A stretch of 64,000 nucleotides of DNA from Tellurirhabdus rosea (lineage in GTDB: Bacteria > Bacteroidota > Bacteroidia > Cytophagales > Spirosomataceae): positions 694,001-758,000 of the forward strand of contig NZ_CP111085.1 in NCBI RefSeq assembly GCF_026278345.1, in the 5' to 3' direction. Both the position numbers and the translations under genes were made by a program. The notes beneath the pieces are model-generated. The model ran no database searches, was not told the origin of the DNA, and was given only the letters and a program-made list of their open reading frames with translations. Shown here piece by piece: positions 1-8,576 of the stretch. The first letter of the stretch is position 1. Each line of letters starts with the position of its first letter.

Positions 1-2935
1 ACGGCAGGTTGTAGCCCAGCGCCACGTTCTTCACGCGGATGTAGTCCGAGCTGTAGAGCCAGCGGGTGTCGTAGTAACCGCCCGTGGTGGCGTTGATGCT
101 CGGCGTCATGCCGTCGCCGGGGTCCTGCTCCGACTTCCAGCGGTTCGACCACTTCGCCAGTTTGTTGTAAAGGTAACCCATGCCCGGACGGTCGATGGAG
201 CGGCCGATCATCGAGTACACCTTGCCGCCCTGCTGCGCGTTGATGAACAGCGTCAGGTCAAAATTCCGGTAGGTGAACGTGTTGTTGAAACCGAAAATGA
301 ACTTAGGCTGGGGTGAGCCGACGATGGTGCGGTCGCTGTTGTCGATCTTGCCGTCGCCGTTCACGTCGCGGTACTTCGAGTCGCCGACGCGGGTGTTGGT
401 CATTTTCGGACCGGCATCCACTTCCGCCTGCGTCTTGTACACGCCGACGACATCATAGAGCATGAACACGCCGATCGGCTGGCCCACCTGGATCATCTGC
501 GTCAGGTTGCTGAAGCCGGTCGGGATCGGGGTGTTGTCGTAGCCCAGTTTCAGCACTTTGTTCTGGTTGTACGACACGTTGTACGAACCCGTCCAGCGCA
601 CCGGACCCAGCTTGCCGCGGGTGCTCACGCCCAGTTCAATCCCTTTGTTTTCGATGTCGCCGATGTTCTGCCAGCTCGTGGTAAAGCCCGTCGTGGACGA
701 AACCGGCGTGCGGAACAGGAGGTCGGACGTGACGCGGCGGTAGGCGTCGAGGGTCAGTTGCACGCTGTTTTTCAGAATGCCGAGGTCCATCCCGACGTTG
801 TACGAATCGGTCTGCTCCCAGCCGAGGTTCAGGTTTTCGATGGTCGAGGGGCTGTACCCGGCGACCATTGCCCCGTTGAGCGAGTAGTTGTTTACCCCCA
901 GCAGTGAGAACTGCGCGTTGTTGGTGATCCGGTTGTTCCCTGTCACGCCCCAGCTCGCCCGCAGTTTCAGGTCCGAGATGAACGGTACGTTCGCCATGAA
1001 CGGCTCGGCCGACACGCGCCAGGCCGCCGACAGGGCCGGGAAAAGCCCCCAGCGGTTGTCGGCCCCGAATTTGCTCGACCCGTCGCGGCGCAGGCTGCCC
1101 GACAGCAGGAATTTCTCTTTGTAATCGTACTGAACGCGGCCGAAGTACGAGATCAGGGCTTCGCGCTCGCCGGTGATTTGCGACTGGCCGACCGTAGAGG
1201 AGGTATTGTCGAAGAGGTACGTCCAGTCGTTGGGGAACTTGTTATTTTCCTGCTGGCTGCGGTCGACGCCGTAGCGCTCGACGGAATAGCCCAGGATGGA
1301 GTTGACGCTATGGTCGCCGAACTTCCGGTTGTAATTCAGGACGCTCTGGAACAGGTAACGGGTCCGCTGCTCCTGCGTACGGCGCGAGCGGCTGAGGGCC
1401 CCTTCGTTGGTGGCCGTCGCCCAGTCGCGGCTGGCGCTGGTGGGCACCCACTGCTGCTCCATCCAGTTGTTGTTGTCCATCCCGCCCGTCAGTTGCAGTT
1501 GCAGCCCTTTGTAGAGATCAACGTTCAGGTACATGTTGGCGTTCAGGCGCGAGCGCGTGCCGTCGGTCGAGGTGCGTTCCATGACGGCTACCGGGCTGAC
1601 GTACCGGCCCGACCAGGCATAGGCCCCATAAGGCTGGGCACCCACGTACACGCCGGCGTCGAGCGGGCCGACGGGCGGCATCTGCACGGCGTTCATGGCC
1701 TGCTGGTCTTTGCCGTCGACGCGGCCGAGCGTCGACCATTCCATCGACGGCGCGAGCGTCATGCCAAACCGCATTCCTTTCCGGAGTTTGGCGTCGAAGT
1801 TGGCGCGGAGTGTAGCGCGGCGCAGATTCGTCCCGATGACGATGCCGTCCTGATCGAGGTACGCACCGGATACGTTATACGTCACGTCGTCCGTACCGCC
1901 CGCCACGCCGAGCTGGTAGTTCTGCATCCGGGCCTGGCGGAAGAACGCGTCCTGCCAGTCGGTGAAGGCGAGGCTGTCGGAGCCGTACGCCCATTTCGGG
2001 TCGTACATCAGACTCACGTTCGGATTCGCCATCGTAATGCCCAGTTCCTTCGCGCGGAATTCCATGGGGTCAGTGGCTTTGTAGTCTTTTTTGAGGGAAA
2101 TGCCGCGGTTGACCCAGGCTTCGTCGATGCCTTCTTTCCGCTGCTGGATCCATTCTTCGGCACTCATCATCGGAATACGGCGTTCGAGCGTCTGGATGCC
2201 CGTGAAGCCCGTGAAGTTCAGGCGGGCTTTGCCTTTTTCGCCGCGCTTGGTGGTCACGATCACGACGCCGTTGTTCCCCCGCGAACCGTAGATGGCGGCT
2301 GAGGAGGCGTCTTTCAACACGTCGATGGATTTTACGTCCTGGGGGTTGATGCCGCGCAGGTTTTCGACCGGCACGCCGTCCACCACGTACAGCGGTTCGT
2401 TGGAGGCGTTGAGCGAACCCGTCCCGCGCACGCGGATTTGGAGGTCGGCCCCCGGCTCGCCGTTGGTGGTCTGTACATAGACGCCCGGCATCTGACCGGC
2501 CAGGGCGTTTTCAATCCGGTTGATGGGACGTTCTTCGATTTCGCGGGCACCCATGCTTGCTACCGCCGAGGTGGCGTTGGCGCGTTTGACAGTACCGTAC
2601 CCGACCACCACCACTTCCGACAACAGTTTGTCGTCCGGAGCGAGGCTGACGTTAATCACCGACTGACCACCCAGCGGTATTTCTTTGGACGTATATCCGA
2701 TAAAAGAAAAAACCAGCGCGCCGTCTTTGGCCGCGGTGCGAATCGCAAACTCACCTTTGGCGTTGGTAACGGCCCCGGTGCTGGTGCCTTTGACCACCAC
2801 ATTGACGCCGGGCAGTCCTTCATTGTTCTCGGTCGAGGTGACGACGCCGCTGATCGTCTGACCGAACGCCGCCTGCGCGAACAGGAAGACGGTCAGCACC
2901 AGGGCAGCGCGAATCCATTGGGTATAACTTTGCAT
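1..2935 (-). CDS. SusC/RagA-family TonB-dependent receptor (3' end cut by window edge)
   Basis: Outer-membrane TonB-dependent transporter of the SusC type, which imports oligosaccharides together with a SusD lipoprotein. The ATG at 2935 opens a frame that stays open to the window edge (978 codons visible). Residues 1-25 form a signal peptide ending AFGQ. A carboxypeptidase-regulatory-like domain follows (about 27-100), then the SusC hallmark VVVVGYG at 108-114 and a plug domain with NEPLYVVDGVP. The rest is barrel sequence ending near DYIRVKNVALGYNLP, so only a few dozen residues are missing. It lies downstream of the susC-susD pair at 7997-3189, separated by about 250 bp that carry its own motif-bearing promoter region. 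Its own SusD presumably lies beyond the left edge. Family assignment is secure; the substrate (pectic oligosaccharide) is inferred from the neighbours. Confidence 0.95.
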   Translation of the reverse strand, partial: MQSYTQWIRAALVLTVFLFAQAAFGQTISGVVTSTENNEGLPGVNVVVKGTSTGAVTNAKGEFAIRTAAKDGALVFSFIGYTSKEIPLGGQSVINVSLAPDDKLLSEVVVVGYGTVKRANATSAVASMGAREIEERPINRIENALAGQMPGVYVQTTNGEPGADLQIRVRGTGSLNASNEPLYVVDGVPVENLRGINPQDVKSIDVLKDASSAAIYGSRGNNGVVIVTTKRGEKGKARLNFTGFTGIQTLERRIPMMSAEEWIQQRKEGIDEAWVNRGISLKKDYKATDPMEFRAKELGITMANPNVSLMYDPKWAYGSDSLAFTDWQDAFFRQARMQNYQLGVAGGTDDVTYNVSGAYLDQDGIVIGTNLRRATLRANFDAKLRKGMRFGMTLAPSMEWSTLGRVDGKDQQAMNAVQMPPVGPLDAGVYVGAQPYGAYAWSGRYVSPVAVMERTSTDGTRSRLNANMYLNVDLYKGLQLQLTGGMDNNNWMEQQWVPTSASRDWATATNEGALSRSRRTQEQRTRYLFQSVLNYNRKFGDHSVNSILGYSVERYGVDRSQQENNKFPNDWTYLFDNTSSTVGQSQITGEREALISYFGRVQYDYKEKFLLSGSLRRDGSSKFGADNRWGLFPALSAAWRVSAEPFMANVPFISDLKLRASWGVTGNNRITNNAQFSLLGVNNYSLNGAMVAGYSPSTIENLNLGWEQTDSYNVGMDLGILKNSVQLTLDAYRRVTSDLLFRTPVSSTTGFTTSWQNIGDIENKGIELGVSTRGKLGPVRWTGSYNVSYNQNKVLKLGYDNTPIPTGFSNLTQMIQVGQPIGVFMLYDVVGVYKTQAEVDAGPKMTNTRVGDSKYRDVNGDGKIDNSDRTIVGSPQPKFIFGFNNTFTYRNFDLTLFINAQQGGKVYSMIGRSIDRPGMGYLYNKLAKWSNRWKSEQDPGDGMTPSINATTGGYYDTRWLYSSDYIRVKNVALGYNLP

Positions 2936-3002
2936 TGACAGGAGGTTGTATGTTAGTTCTGGCTGGGGCGCTATCGGGTAATAGCACTTTTACCAAGACG
3001 AA

Positions 3003-3043
3003 TTTGCTTTATTTGGGACCCCAGACCATCCCGTACTCTCCTG
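3003..3043 (-). promoter_or_regulatory. Shared two-part promoter motif upstream of the first susC
   Basis: Read on the plus strand, TTTGCTTTA (3003-3011) is followed after 13 bp by ACCATCCCGTACTCTCCTG (3025-3043), about 70-110 bp before the susC start. The second block matches one upstream of the other susC (8069-8087) at 17 of 19 positions and one in the lyase/lacI intergenic region (14119-14137) at 16 of 19, with nearly constant spacing to the TTTRCTTTA block. It is probably a regulator site or shared promoter element of the locus. The function is inferred. Confidence 0.5.
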
Positions 3044-3188
3044 TGGAGGGAAAAAGTGTCAATTTTTGATGCGGAAAAACCAACGCCGCCGCCCCGAAAA
3101 ACAAGGCGGCAAAGCCCCGGAGCGGACGGACGGGCCGTTTGCTCAGGAACTTTGCCGCTGGTTTGCTGCTCAGGCGGTTACAGGCCGC

Positions 3189-4685
3189 TTAGTACCCTTT
3201 GTTCTGCTCGTACAGGCCGGGTTTCACGTCCAGTTCGGTTTGCGGAATCGGGTAGATGACATACTCCTTGCTGAACGGCAGCATTTTCTTCTGCACATCC
3301 TCCGCCGCAATCCAGGCCGGAATCTTGGTTTCCACCTGTCCACTGCGAACGAGGTCGTGCCAGCGGGAACCTTCCCCGGCAAACTCCACGCGCCGTTCGT
3401 TGAAAAGCTGCGTCAGCGTAACGCCCGTAATCGGACTCAGACCGGCCCGGGCCCGCACCTGGTTTACGATGGCGTCCACCTCGGCCTGCGTACCGCCCGT
3501 GGCCCCGCGCAGGATGCATTCGGCTTTCAGCAGCAGCACGTCCGTGTAGCGCATGACGATGAAATTGATCGGCCAGTCGACGCGGTTGACCGGCACGCGG
3601 GTCAGGTCCACGTATTTCTTGATGAACGACTGCGTTTCGGTCACTCCGTTGAAGGTGTAACCCGTCTGAATCGTGAACGCCTTCCGGGTGTCTTTCGGGT
3701 CGTAGGCATTGAGCAGGTCGTTGGCTACCGGCCGAATCGTCAGACCGCCCTGAATGGGTTTTCCGTTCGACTGGAACCAGGTGTCCGGCACCAGTGCCCA
3801 GGGGAAGGTCGCGCCCATGACCGGGTTGAGGCCGGTGACGTACTGCACGTCAAAGACCACCTCGCTGTTGTTCTCGTTGGTGTACGAGAAAATGTTCGGG
3901 TAGCTGGCCACGAGCGAATGGCGGCCGCTGGCGATGACTTCGTTCAGCAGCGTCAGCGCCTGGGTCCATTCGTTGAGGCCCAGTCCCGGCCCTTCGATGT
4001 TATAGGTCGGACCCGAGCGGGTCATGTGCACCAGCGCCAGCAGGGACCGGGCGGCGTTTTTGGTCGGACGGCCCCGTTCGGCGGCCGCGTAGGTTTCGGG
4101 CAGGCTCTGGATGGCGGCCTGAAAATCGGCGATGATCAGCTTATACACGTCCGCCACCGGGCTGCGCGGAATGGCCAGTGCTTCGTTGGCCGTGACCGCC
4201 TTTTCGATCACCGGCACTTTGCCAAACCAGCGCACCAGATCAAAGTAGAAAAACGCCCGCAGGAAACGCGCTTCGGCTTCGAGACGGGCCCGCAGCGTGG
4301 CGTCCGTGATCACCTTGCCGTTTTGCTGAAGCTGATCCAGCAGGACGTTGGCGCGGTAGATTCCGTTGTAGTTGGTGTTCCAGGCTTCCGAGACGTACGG
4401 GTTGGACGCAATGGTTTTGTGAAAGCTGTTGATACCTTCCCAGTCGCGCACGCCCCCGTCCGAAACGGCGTAGAGGTTGTCCGAGCGCGTCTCCGACAGG
4501 TTCAGTTGGCGGTCCGGATAGCCCCGCAGGTCGTTATAGATCGCATTGGCGGCCTGAATAAAATCGCTCGGCTGCGTGTAAAACGTGGCGGTCGTCGCCG
4601 AAGAAAGCGGCACCTGCGTCAGGTCGTCCGTGCAGGACGAAAGCACCGACAACAGCAGGGCAGCGGTTATGATTTTGAGTTTCAT
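3189..4685 (-). CDS. SusD/RagB-family outer-membrane lipoprotein
   Basis: Surface glycan-binding partner of the SusC encoded just upstream. The 498-aa protein begins with a lipoprotein signal and lipobox LSSC (Cys18), followed by the typical SusD N-terminus: FYTQPSDFIQAANAIYNDLR, a RAFFYFDLVRWFGKVP helix and a C-terminal segment containing RRVEFAGEGSRWHDLVR. Length and motifs fit the RagB/SusD family throughout. It follows susC (stop at 4818) after about 130 bp occupied by a repeat-built stem-loop. This may modulate the susC:susD expression ratio. Substrate is inferred to be rhamnogalacturonan or homogalacturonan fragments from the flanking enzymes. Confidence 0.96.
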   Translation of the reverse strand: MKLKIITAALLLSVLSSCTDDLTQVPLSSATTATFYTQPSDFIQAANAIYNDLRGYPDRQLNLSETRSDNLYAVSDGGVRDWEGINSFHKTIASNPYVSEAWNTNYNGIYRANVLLDQLQQNGKVITDATLRARLEAEARFLRAFFYFDLVRWFGKVPVIEKAVTANEALAIPRSPVADVYKLIIADFQAAIQSLPETYAAAERGRPTKNAARSLLALVHMTRSGPTYNIEGPGLGLNEWTQALTLLNEVIASGRHSLVASYPNIFSYTNENNSEVVFDVQYVTGLNPVMGATFPWALVPDTWFQSNGKPIQGGLTIRPVANDLLNAYDPKDTRKAFTIQTGYTFNGVTETQSFIKKYVDLTRVPVNRVDWPINFIVMRYTDVLLLKAECILRGATGGTQAEVDAIVNQVRARAGLSPITGVTLTQLFNERRVEFAGEGSRWHDLVRSGQVETKIPAWIAAEDVQKKMLPFSKEYVIYPIPQTELDVKPGLYEQNKGY

Positions 4686-4693
4686 TTAAATAT

Positions 4694-4823
4694 CAGTTTT
4701 CTGTTTTCAGTTGTCGGTTTTCTGTTTTCGGTTGTCTGTTTTCTATTTGCTTTATAACTCAGGCAATCACCAAAAGCAGTAAATAAAACGGACAACAGAA
4801 AACGGAAAACTCAAAACTCAAAA
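4694..4823. repeat. Intergenic stem-loop of TTTTCTGTTTTC words between susC and susD
   Basis: The left arm (4694-4745) is built from degenerate TTTTCTGTTTTC / GGTTGTC words. The right arm (about 4785-4823) carries their imperfect reverse complement (ACGGACAACAGAAAACGG, AAAACTCAAAACTC). On the minus strand the susC stop TGA (4818-4820) lies inside the repeat words GTTTTGAG. It is the same kind of element as those at 8430, 34236 and 35443, but with a different word set. It may act as a partial terminator or an mRNA-stability element. Confidence 0.7.
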
Positions 4824-7800
4824 CGACAGGTTCAAACCAAAGACCAGCGAGCGGGGCAGCGGCAGACCGCCGTAATCACCCGGCTCGGGGAACGAACCGC
4901 TGCCGCTCAGATCCGTGTTGGACGCTTCGGGGTTGAATCCGCCTTTGTACTTGTCGAATCCAATGAAGTTTTCCGCCGTCACGTACACCCGGGCGCTCGA
5001 AATGGCCGGGACCTTGATCACACTGCCGAGGTTGTAGCCCAGCGTAATGTTTCGCACGCGGACGTAATCCGAAGAATACAGCCAGTCGGTGTTCTTGATC
5101 CGTCCGAAGGTCGAGTAAGCCTTCCCGACTTCACCCGCCCCGGGGTTCTCGGGCGAACGCCAGCGGTCCCGGTAGAAGCCCAGCGCGTTGTCCGTAAAGC
5201 CCTGACCCGTCCGGCCCAGTGCCCGGCCCAGCAGCGAGTAGATAGACCCGCCGTTCTGGCCCTGCACCAGCACGTTCAGGTCGAAGCCTTTGTAGCTCAC
5301 CGTGTTGGTGATCCCCCAGACGTATTTGGGGTTCGGCTGGCCCACGATCACGCGGTCGTTGGCGTCGATCACTTTGTCGCCGTTGGCGTCGAAGTATTTT
5401 GGGTCGCCGACGGTCTGCGAGCCGAACAGGGCCGCTTTGTTGTCGATGTCCTGCTGCGTCAGGATGCCGATTTGTTTCACGACATAAATGCTGTACAGCG
5501 GCTCGCCCACCCGCAGGATGGAGTGCGAAATATCGAAGGCGGACGGAATCAGAATCTGCTGCTGTCCACCGGCCAGCGCCACCACCTTGTTGGCGTTGTG
5601 GCTGAAGTTCAGCGAGGTGTTCCACTTGACAGCACCGACCGCATTCCGGGTGTTCAGTTCGATTTCCCAGCCCTTGTTGCGGACGCTTCCGGCGTTGCTG
5701 AGGTAGCTGGAGAAGCCCGTGGCCCCGGCAATCGGGACGTTCAGCAGCAGGTCGGAGTTCAGGCGGGTGTAGTAGTCGAACGAGAGACTGATGCGGTTGT
5801 TGAGCACCGTCGCGTCCAGACCGACGTCGAACGTTTCGGCCCGCTCCCAGCCCAGATCGGGGTTGGCTACGCCCGCCGGGGCCTGACCAATCACGCCGAC
5901 ACCGTTGAAGGTGTAGTTGTAGGTACCCAGCGTCGGGATGGTCCGGTAATCGCCGATGTTGTAGTTACCTGCCGTACCCCAGCTGGCGCGGAGCTTCAGG
6001 TCGTTGATCGGCGTAATGTTTTTCATGAATTCTTCCTCCGACAGACGCCAGCCGAACGAGGCCGAAGGGAACATTCCCCATTTGGTGTTGGCCCCAAAGC
6101 GGGACGAGCCGTCGCGGCGCAGGCTGGCCGAGAAGAGGTACTTGCCGTCGAAACTGTACTGTGCCCGTCCAAAGTACGAAAGCAGGACGTTCCGGCTTTC
6201 GGTGGTGTTGCCTGTCACGGCGTTGGCGGCGTTAAGCGTCGTGATGACGTTGCTGCTGAAACCACCGTTCGAGTTAAGCTGCGACGTTTCCAGTTTATCG
6301 GAATTGTACGACAAACCAGCCAGCAGCGAGAGGTCATGCTTACCAAAGACTTTGGCGTATGTCAGGGTATTTTCGTTCACGAACGTCCGCTTCCGGTAGC
6401 TGCTGAACGAGCCGGACGTCTGCTGGGTCAACTGAGCCTGCCGGGTGGCGAGGTTGCTGGCGATGATGTACGGGGTGTAGCCTTTCGAGCTGTTGTCCGT
6501 ATTGTCAAGGTTGACGGTCGTGCGGAACGTCAGGCCCTTGGCCAGTTGATAATCCGCAAAAAGCGAGGTCAGCGTCCGGAAGCGTTTCGTTTCGCCGATG
6601 GTGTATTCGAGTTTACCGATCGGGCTGTTCGGCGACACGCTCCAGCGGTACTGGCCGTAGTTGCCCACGTTCGGGTACAGGCCCATCGTATCTTCCTGAA
6701 CCGGCGTGTAGCTGACGAGCTGGTGCAGGATGTTGTCCTTGCCTTCCACCCCGGGGTCGTTGTTGATGGAATACGTTGGGGCGATGTTCAGACCCAGTTT
6801 CAGCTTTTTGGACGCGTTCACTTCCACGTTGGCGCGGGCCGAGTAAGAGGTATAGTCCGTGTTGATGACCATGCCCTGCTGCTTGACGAAGTTGCCCGAC
6901 ACATAATACCGGACAAAGTCAGTGCCGCCGCTGGCCGCCAACTGGTGGTTCTGAACCAGTCCGCGACGGAACGCCTCGTCCTGCCAGTCGATGTACCGCA
7001 GGCCCGGATGGCCCGGCTGTGCCCAGCGGTCGTCGGTCATGAAGCTGGTGTTGACCAGACCCGGCGCGAGGCCCAGAATGCGGCGGCGTTCGTCGTTGGT
7101 CTGCGAAGCCGAACGGCCCGGAGCCGAAGCCACCCACTGGGCGTTAATCATTTCCGTAGCGCGGTCTACCCACTCCTCGGCGCTGAGCATGTCGAGCTTG
7201 CGCGAGCGTTCCATAAAACCCGCGAACGTGTTGAAGGTAATCCGCGCCTTGCCCGCCTGGCCGCGCCGGGTGGTGATCAGCACAACGCCGTTGGACGCCC
7301 GCGAACCGTAGATGGCGGCGGCGGCGGCGTCTTTCAGCACCTGTACAGACTCAATATCGTTGGGGTTGATGTTGTCGAGCGGGTTGCCCGTGCTGAAGTT
7401 ACCCGATCCGTTGGGGGCTGCCGTGGCGAGCGGGAAGCCGTCGATGACGTACAGGGGTTCGTTGCCGGCCGTGATGGAGCCTGAGCCGCGGACCTGCACG
7501 CTGAAGCCCTTACCGAGTGCGCCGCTGGTCTGCTTCACCTGCACCCCGGCCAGCTGTCCGACCAGTGCCTGGTCGACGCGGAGGATGGGGCGCTGCTCGA
7601 TGCCTTTCGCCTGAAACGAAGACACGGCCGCCGTTACGTCCGCTTTCCGGGCGGTGCCGTAACCGATGACGACGACTTCGCTGAGCGCTTTCACGTCAGG
7701 TTCGAGTTTTACCGAGATAACCGACTGGCTGCCCACCGGCACTTCCACCGGGTTATAACCGATAAACGAAAAGGTCAGGACGGCGGCCGGAACCGAGCCA

Positions 7801-7997
7801 ATGCGGAGGGAATACTTTCCGTCGACATCCGTGACGGCCCCGGTGCTGGTGCCTTTCAGCACGACGTTCACACCGGGTAGTGGTTCGGCCTTGTCTGCCG
7901 ACGTTACGACGCCGGTCACGACCTGCGCCAGCACTGCCTGCGTCAGTAACAGCAGGCCGAATGCCAGTCGGCAGGTCCGGTAAAGGGTTGTTCTCAT
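4818..7997 (-). CDS. SusC/RagA-family TonB-dependent receptor
   Basis: Complete 1059-aa outer-membrane transporter. A signal peptide ends near residue 24 (VLAQ), followed by a carboxypeptidase-regulatory-like domain (about 28-100), the SusC motif VVVIGYG (108-114), a plug with NEPLYVIDGFPL and NGVVLITTRRG, and a 22-strand-type barrel ending in LVFGLNLSF with the terminal Phe typical of outer-membrane proteins. Paired with the SusD at 4685-3189. The start at 7997 is preceded by a motif-bearing promoter region and lies 113 bp after the rhamnose mutarotase gene. It most likely takes up pectic oligosaccharides for the rhamnosidase and unsaturated-uronide enzymes upstream; that substrate is inferred from context. 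Confidence 0.97.
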   Translation of the reverse strand: MRTTLYRTCRLAFGLLLLTQAVLAQVVTGVVTSADKAEPLPGVNVVLKGTSTGAVTDVDGKYSLRIGSVPAAVLTFSFIGYNPVEVPVGSQSVISVKLEPDVKALSEVVVIGYGTARKADVTAAVSSFQAKGIEQRPILRVDQALVGQLAGVQVKQTSGALGKGFSVQVRGSGSITAGNEPLYVIDGFPLATAAPNGSGNFSTGNPLDNINPNDIESVQVLKDAAAAAIYGSRASNGVVLITTRRGQAGKARITFNTFAGFMERSRKLDMLSAEEWVDRATEMINAQWVASAPGRSASQTNDERRRILGLAPGLVNTSFMTDDRWAQPGHPGLRYIDWQDEAFRRGLVQNHQLAASGGTDFVRYYVSGNFVKQQGMVINTDYTSYSARANVEVNASKKLKLGLNIAPTYSINNDPGVEGKDNILHQLVSYTPVQEDTMGLYPNVGNYGQYRWSVSPNSPIGKLEYTIGETKRFRTLTSLFADYQLAKGLTFRTTVNLDNTDNSSKGYTPYIIASNLATRQAQLTQQTSGSFSSYRKRTFVNENTLTYAKVFGKHDLSLLAGLSYNSDKLETSQLNSNGGFSSNVITTLNAANAVTGNTTESRNVLLSYFGRAQYSFDGKYLFSASLRRDGSSRFGANTKWGMFPSASFGWRLSEEEFMKNITPINDLKLRASWGTAGNYNIGDYRTIPTLGTYNYTFNGVGVIGQAPAGVANPDLGWERAETFDVGLDATVLNNRISLSFDYYTRLNSDLLLNVPIAGATGFSSYLSNAGSVRNKGWEIELNTRNAVGAVKWNTSLNFSHNANKVVALAGGQQQILIPSAFDISHSILRVGEPLYSIYVVKQIGILTQQDIDNKAALFGSQTVGDPKYFDANGDKVIDANDRVIVGQPNPKYVWGITNTVSYKGFDLNVLVQGQNGGSIYSLLGRALGRTGQGFTDNALGFYRDRWRSPENPGAGEVGKAYSTFGRIKNTDWLYSSDYVRVRNITLGYNLGSVIKVPAISSARVYVTAENFIGFDKYKGGFNPEASNTDLSGSGSFPEPGDYGGLPLPRSLVFGLNLSF

Positions 7998-8046
7998 AGG
8001 GGCAAAGATTTATTCTGACTTGGAATGGTACGAAAACCACAACAAG

Positions 8047-8087
8047 TTTACTTTACCCGGGTTGAAGGACCTTCCCGCACTCTCCTG
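8047..8087 (-). promoter_or_regulatory. Shared two-part promoter motif upstream of the second susC
   Basis: On the plus strand TTTACTTTA (8047-8055) is followed after 13 bp by ACCTTCCCGCACTCTCCTG (8069-8087). Spacing and sequence match the element at 3003-3043. It ends about 50 bp upstream of the susC ATG at 7997, in the only non-coding stretch between rhaM and susC. Confidence 0.5.
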
Positions 8088-8110
8088 CCGCCGTATTTTT
8101 CCCGGTACTA

Positions 8111-8425
8111 TTACTTATGATAAAAAACTGGCTGCAGCGGATGGGATACCGGCGCGTTATCGGCATGAGTCTCCATCAGATCAGCCATATACGCCCACCA
8201 CCGCTTCACGATCTCCTGATTTTTGAGGTCATCGGCAGAATGATTTTCGGTGCGTTTCTGCACGGCAAATAGCTTTCCGGTTTCTTTTTCCAGAAAAATA
8301 GCGTAATCGTACACCCCGGCTTCGGTCAGGGCGGCGGACAGTTCCGGCCAGATTTCATCGTGACGGCGCTCGTACTCGGCTTCCACGCCGGGCTTGAGCT
8401 GCATGGTAAAGGCGACAAGATTCAT
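8111..8425 (-). CDS. rhaM: L-rhamnose mutarotase
   Basis: 104-aa protein matching the L-rhamnose mutarotase (RhaM/YiiL, DUF718) family over its full length. It interconverts the alpha and beta anomers of L-rhamnose before isomerisation in the cytoplasm. His22 in RRHDEIWPEL sits at the same residue number as the catalytic His of the E. coli enzyme, and the paired Trp76-Trp77 (VKRWWAYMADLM) is characteristic. It lies between the GH106 alpha-L-rhamnosidase and the susC gene, fitting a locus that releases free rhamnose. The remaining rhamnose catabolic genes are not in this window. Confidence 0.93.
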   Translation of the reverse strand: MNLVAFTMQLKPGVEAEYERRHDEIWPELSAALTEAGVYDYAIFLEKETGKLFAVQKRTENHSADDLKNQEIVKRWWAYMADLMETHADNAPVSHPLQPVFYHK

Positions 8426-8429
8426 GGGG

Positions 8430-8576
8430 AAAATGTTGAATGATTGAATTTTGAATGACTGAATGTCTGAATGTTGAATGACTGAATGTTGAATGACTGA
8501 ATGACTGATTAGCTCCTCCGTTTATACCTTGAGGCGGAGCTAATCAGTCATTCAGTCATTCAACATTCAATCATTT
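8430..8576. repeat. TGAATGAC-word stem-loop with 34-bp perfect stem
   Basis: The intergenic region after the GH106 gene consists of TGAATGAC/TGATTGAA/TGAATGTT words. Positions 8483-8516 and 8536-8569 are exact reverse complements (34 bp), leaving a 19-nt loop. The GH106 stop TGA (8567-8569) and its last two codons lie in the repeat words, so the element starts inside the gene end. It is probably a terminator or mRNA 3'-end stabiliser. Similar elements occur at 34236, 36810 and 52706. Confidence 0.85.

Noticed and set aside
1178-2302. Long plus-strand open frame (374 codons) at the left end
   Set aside because: It is the antisense of the SusC-like receptor, whose minus-strand reading has clear signal peptide, plug and barrel motifs. 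The plus-strand product is His/Val/Arg-rich with no family resemblance.
3066-4757. Plus-strand open frame of 563 codons opposite susD
   Set aside because: Shadow of the SusD gene in high-GC DNA; composition is unnatural and no motifs are present.
8430-8576. CRISPR-like array of regularly repeated words
   Set aside because: Repeat words are 7-9 bp, directly adjacent without spacers, and form one large hairpin. No cas genes are in the window.
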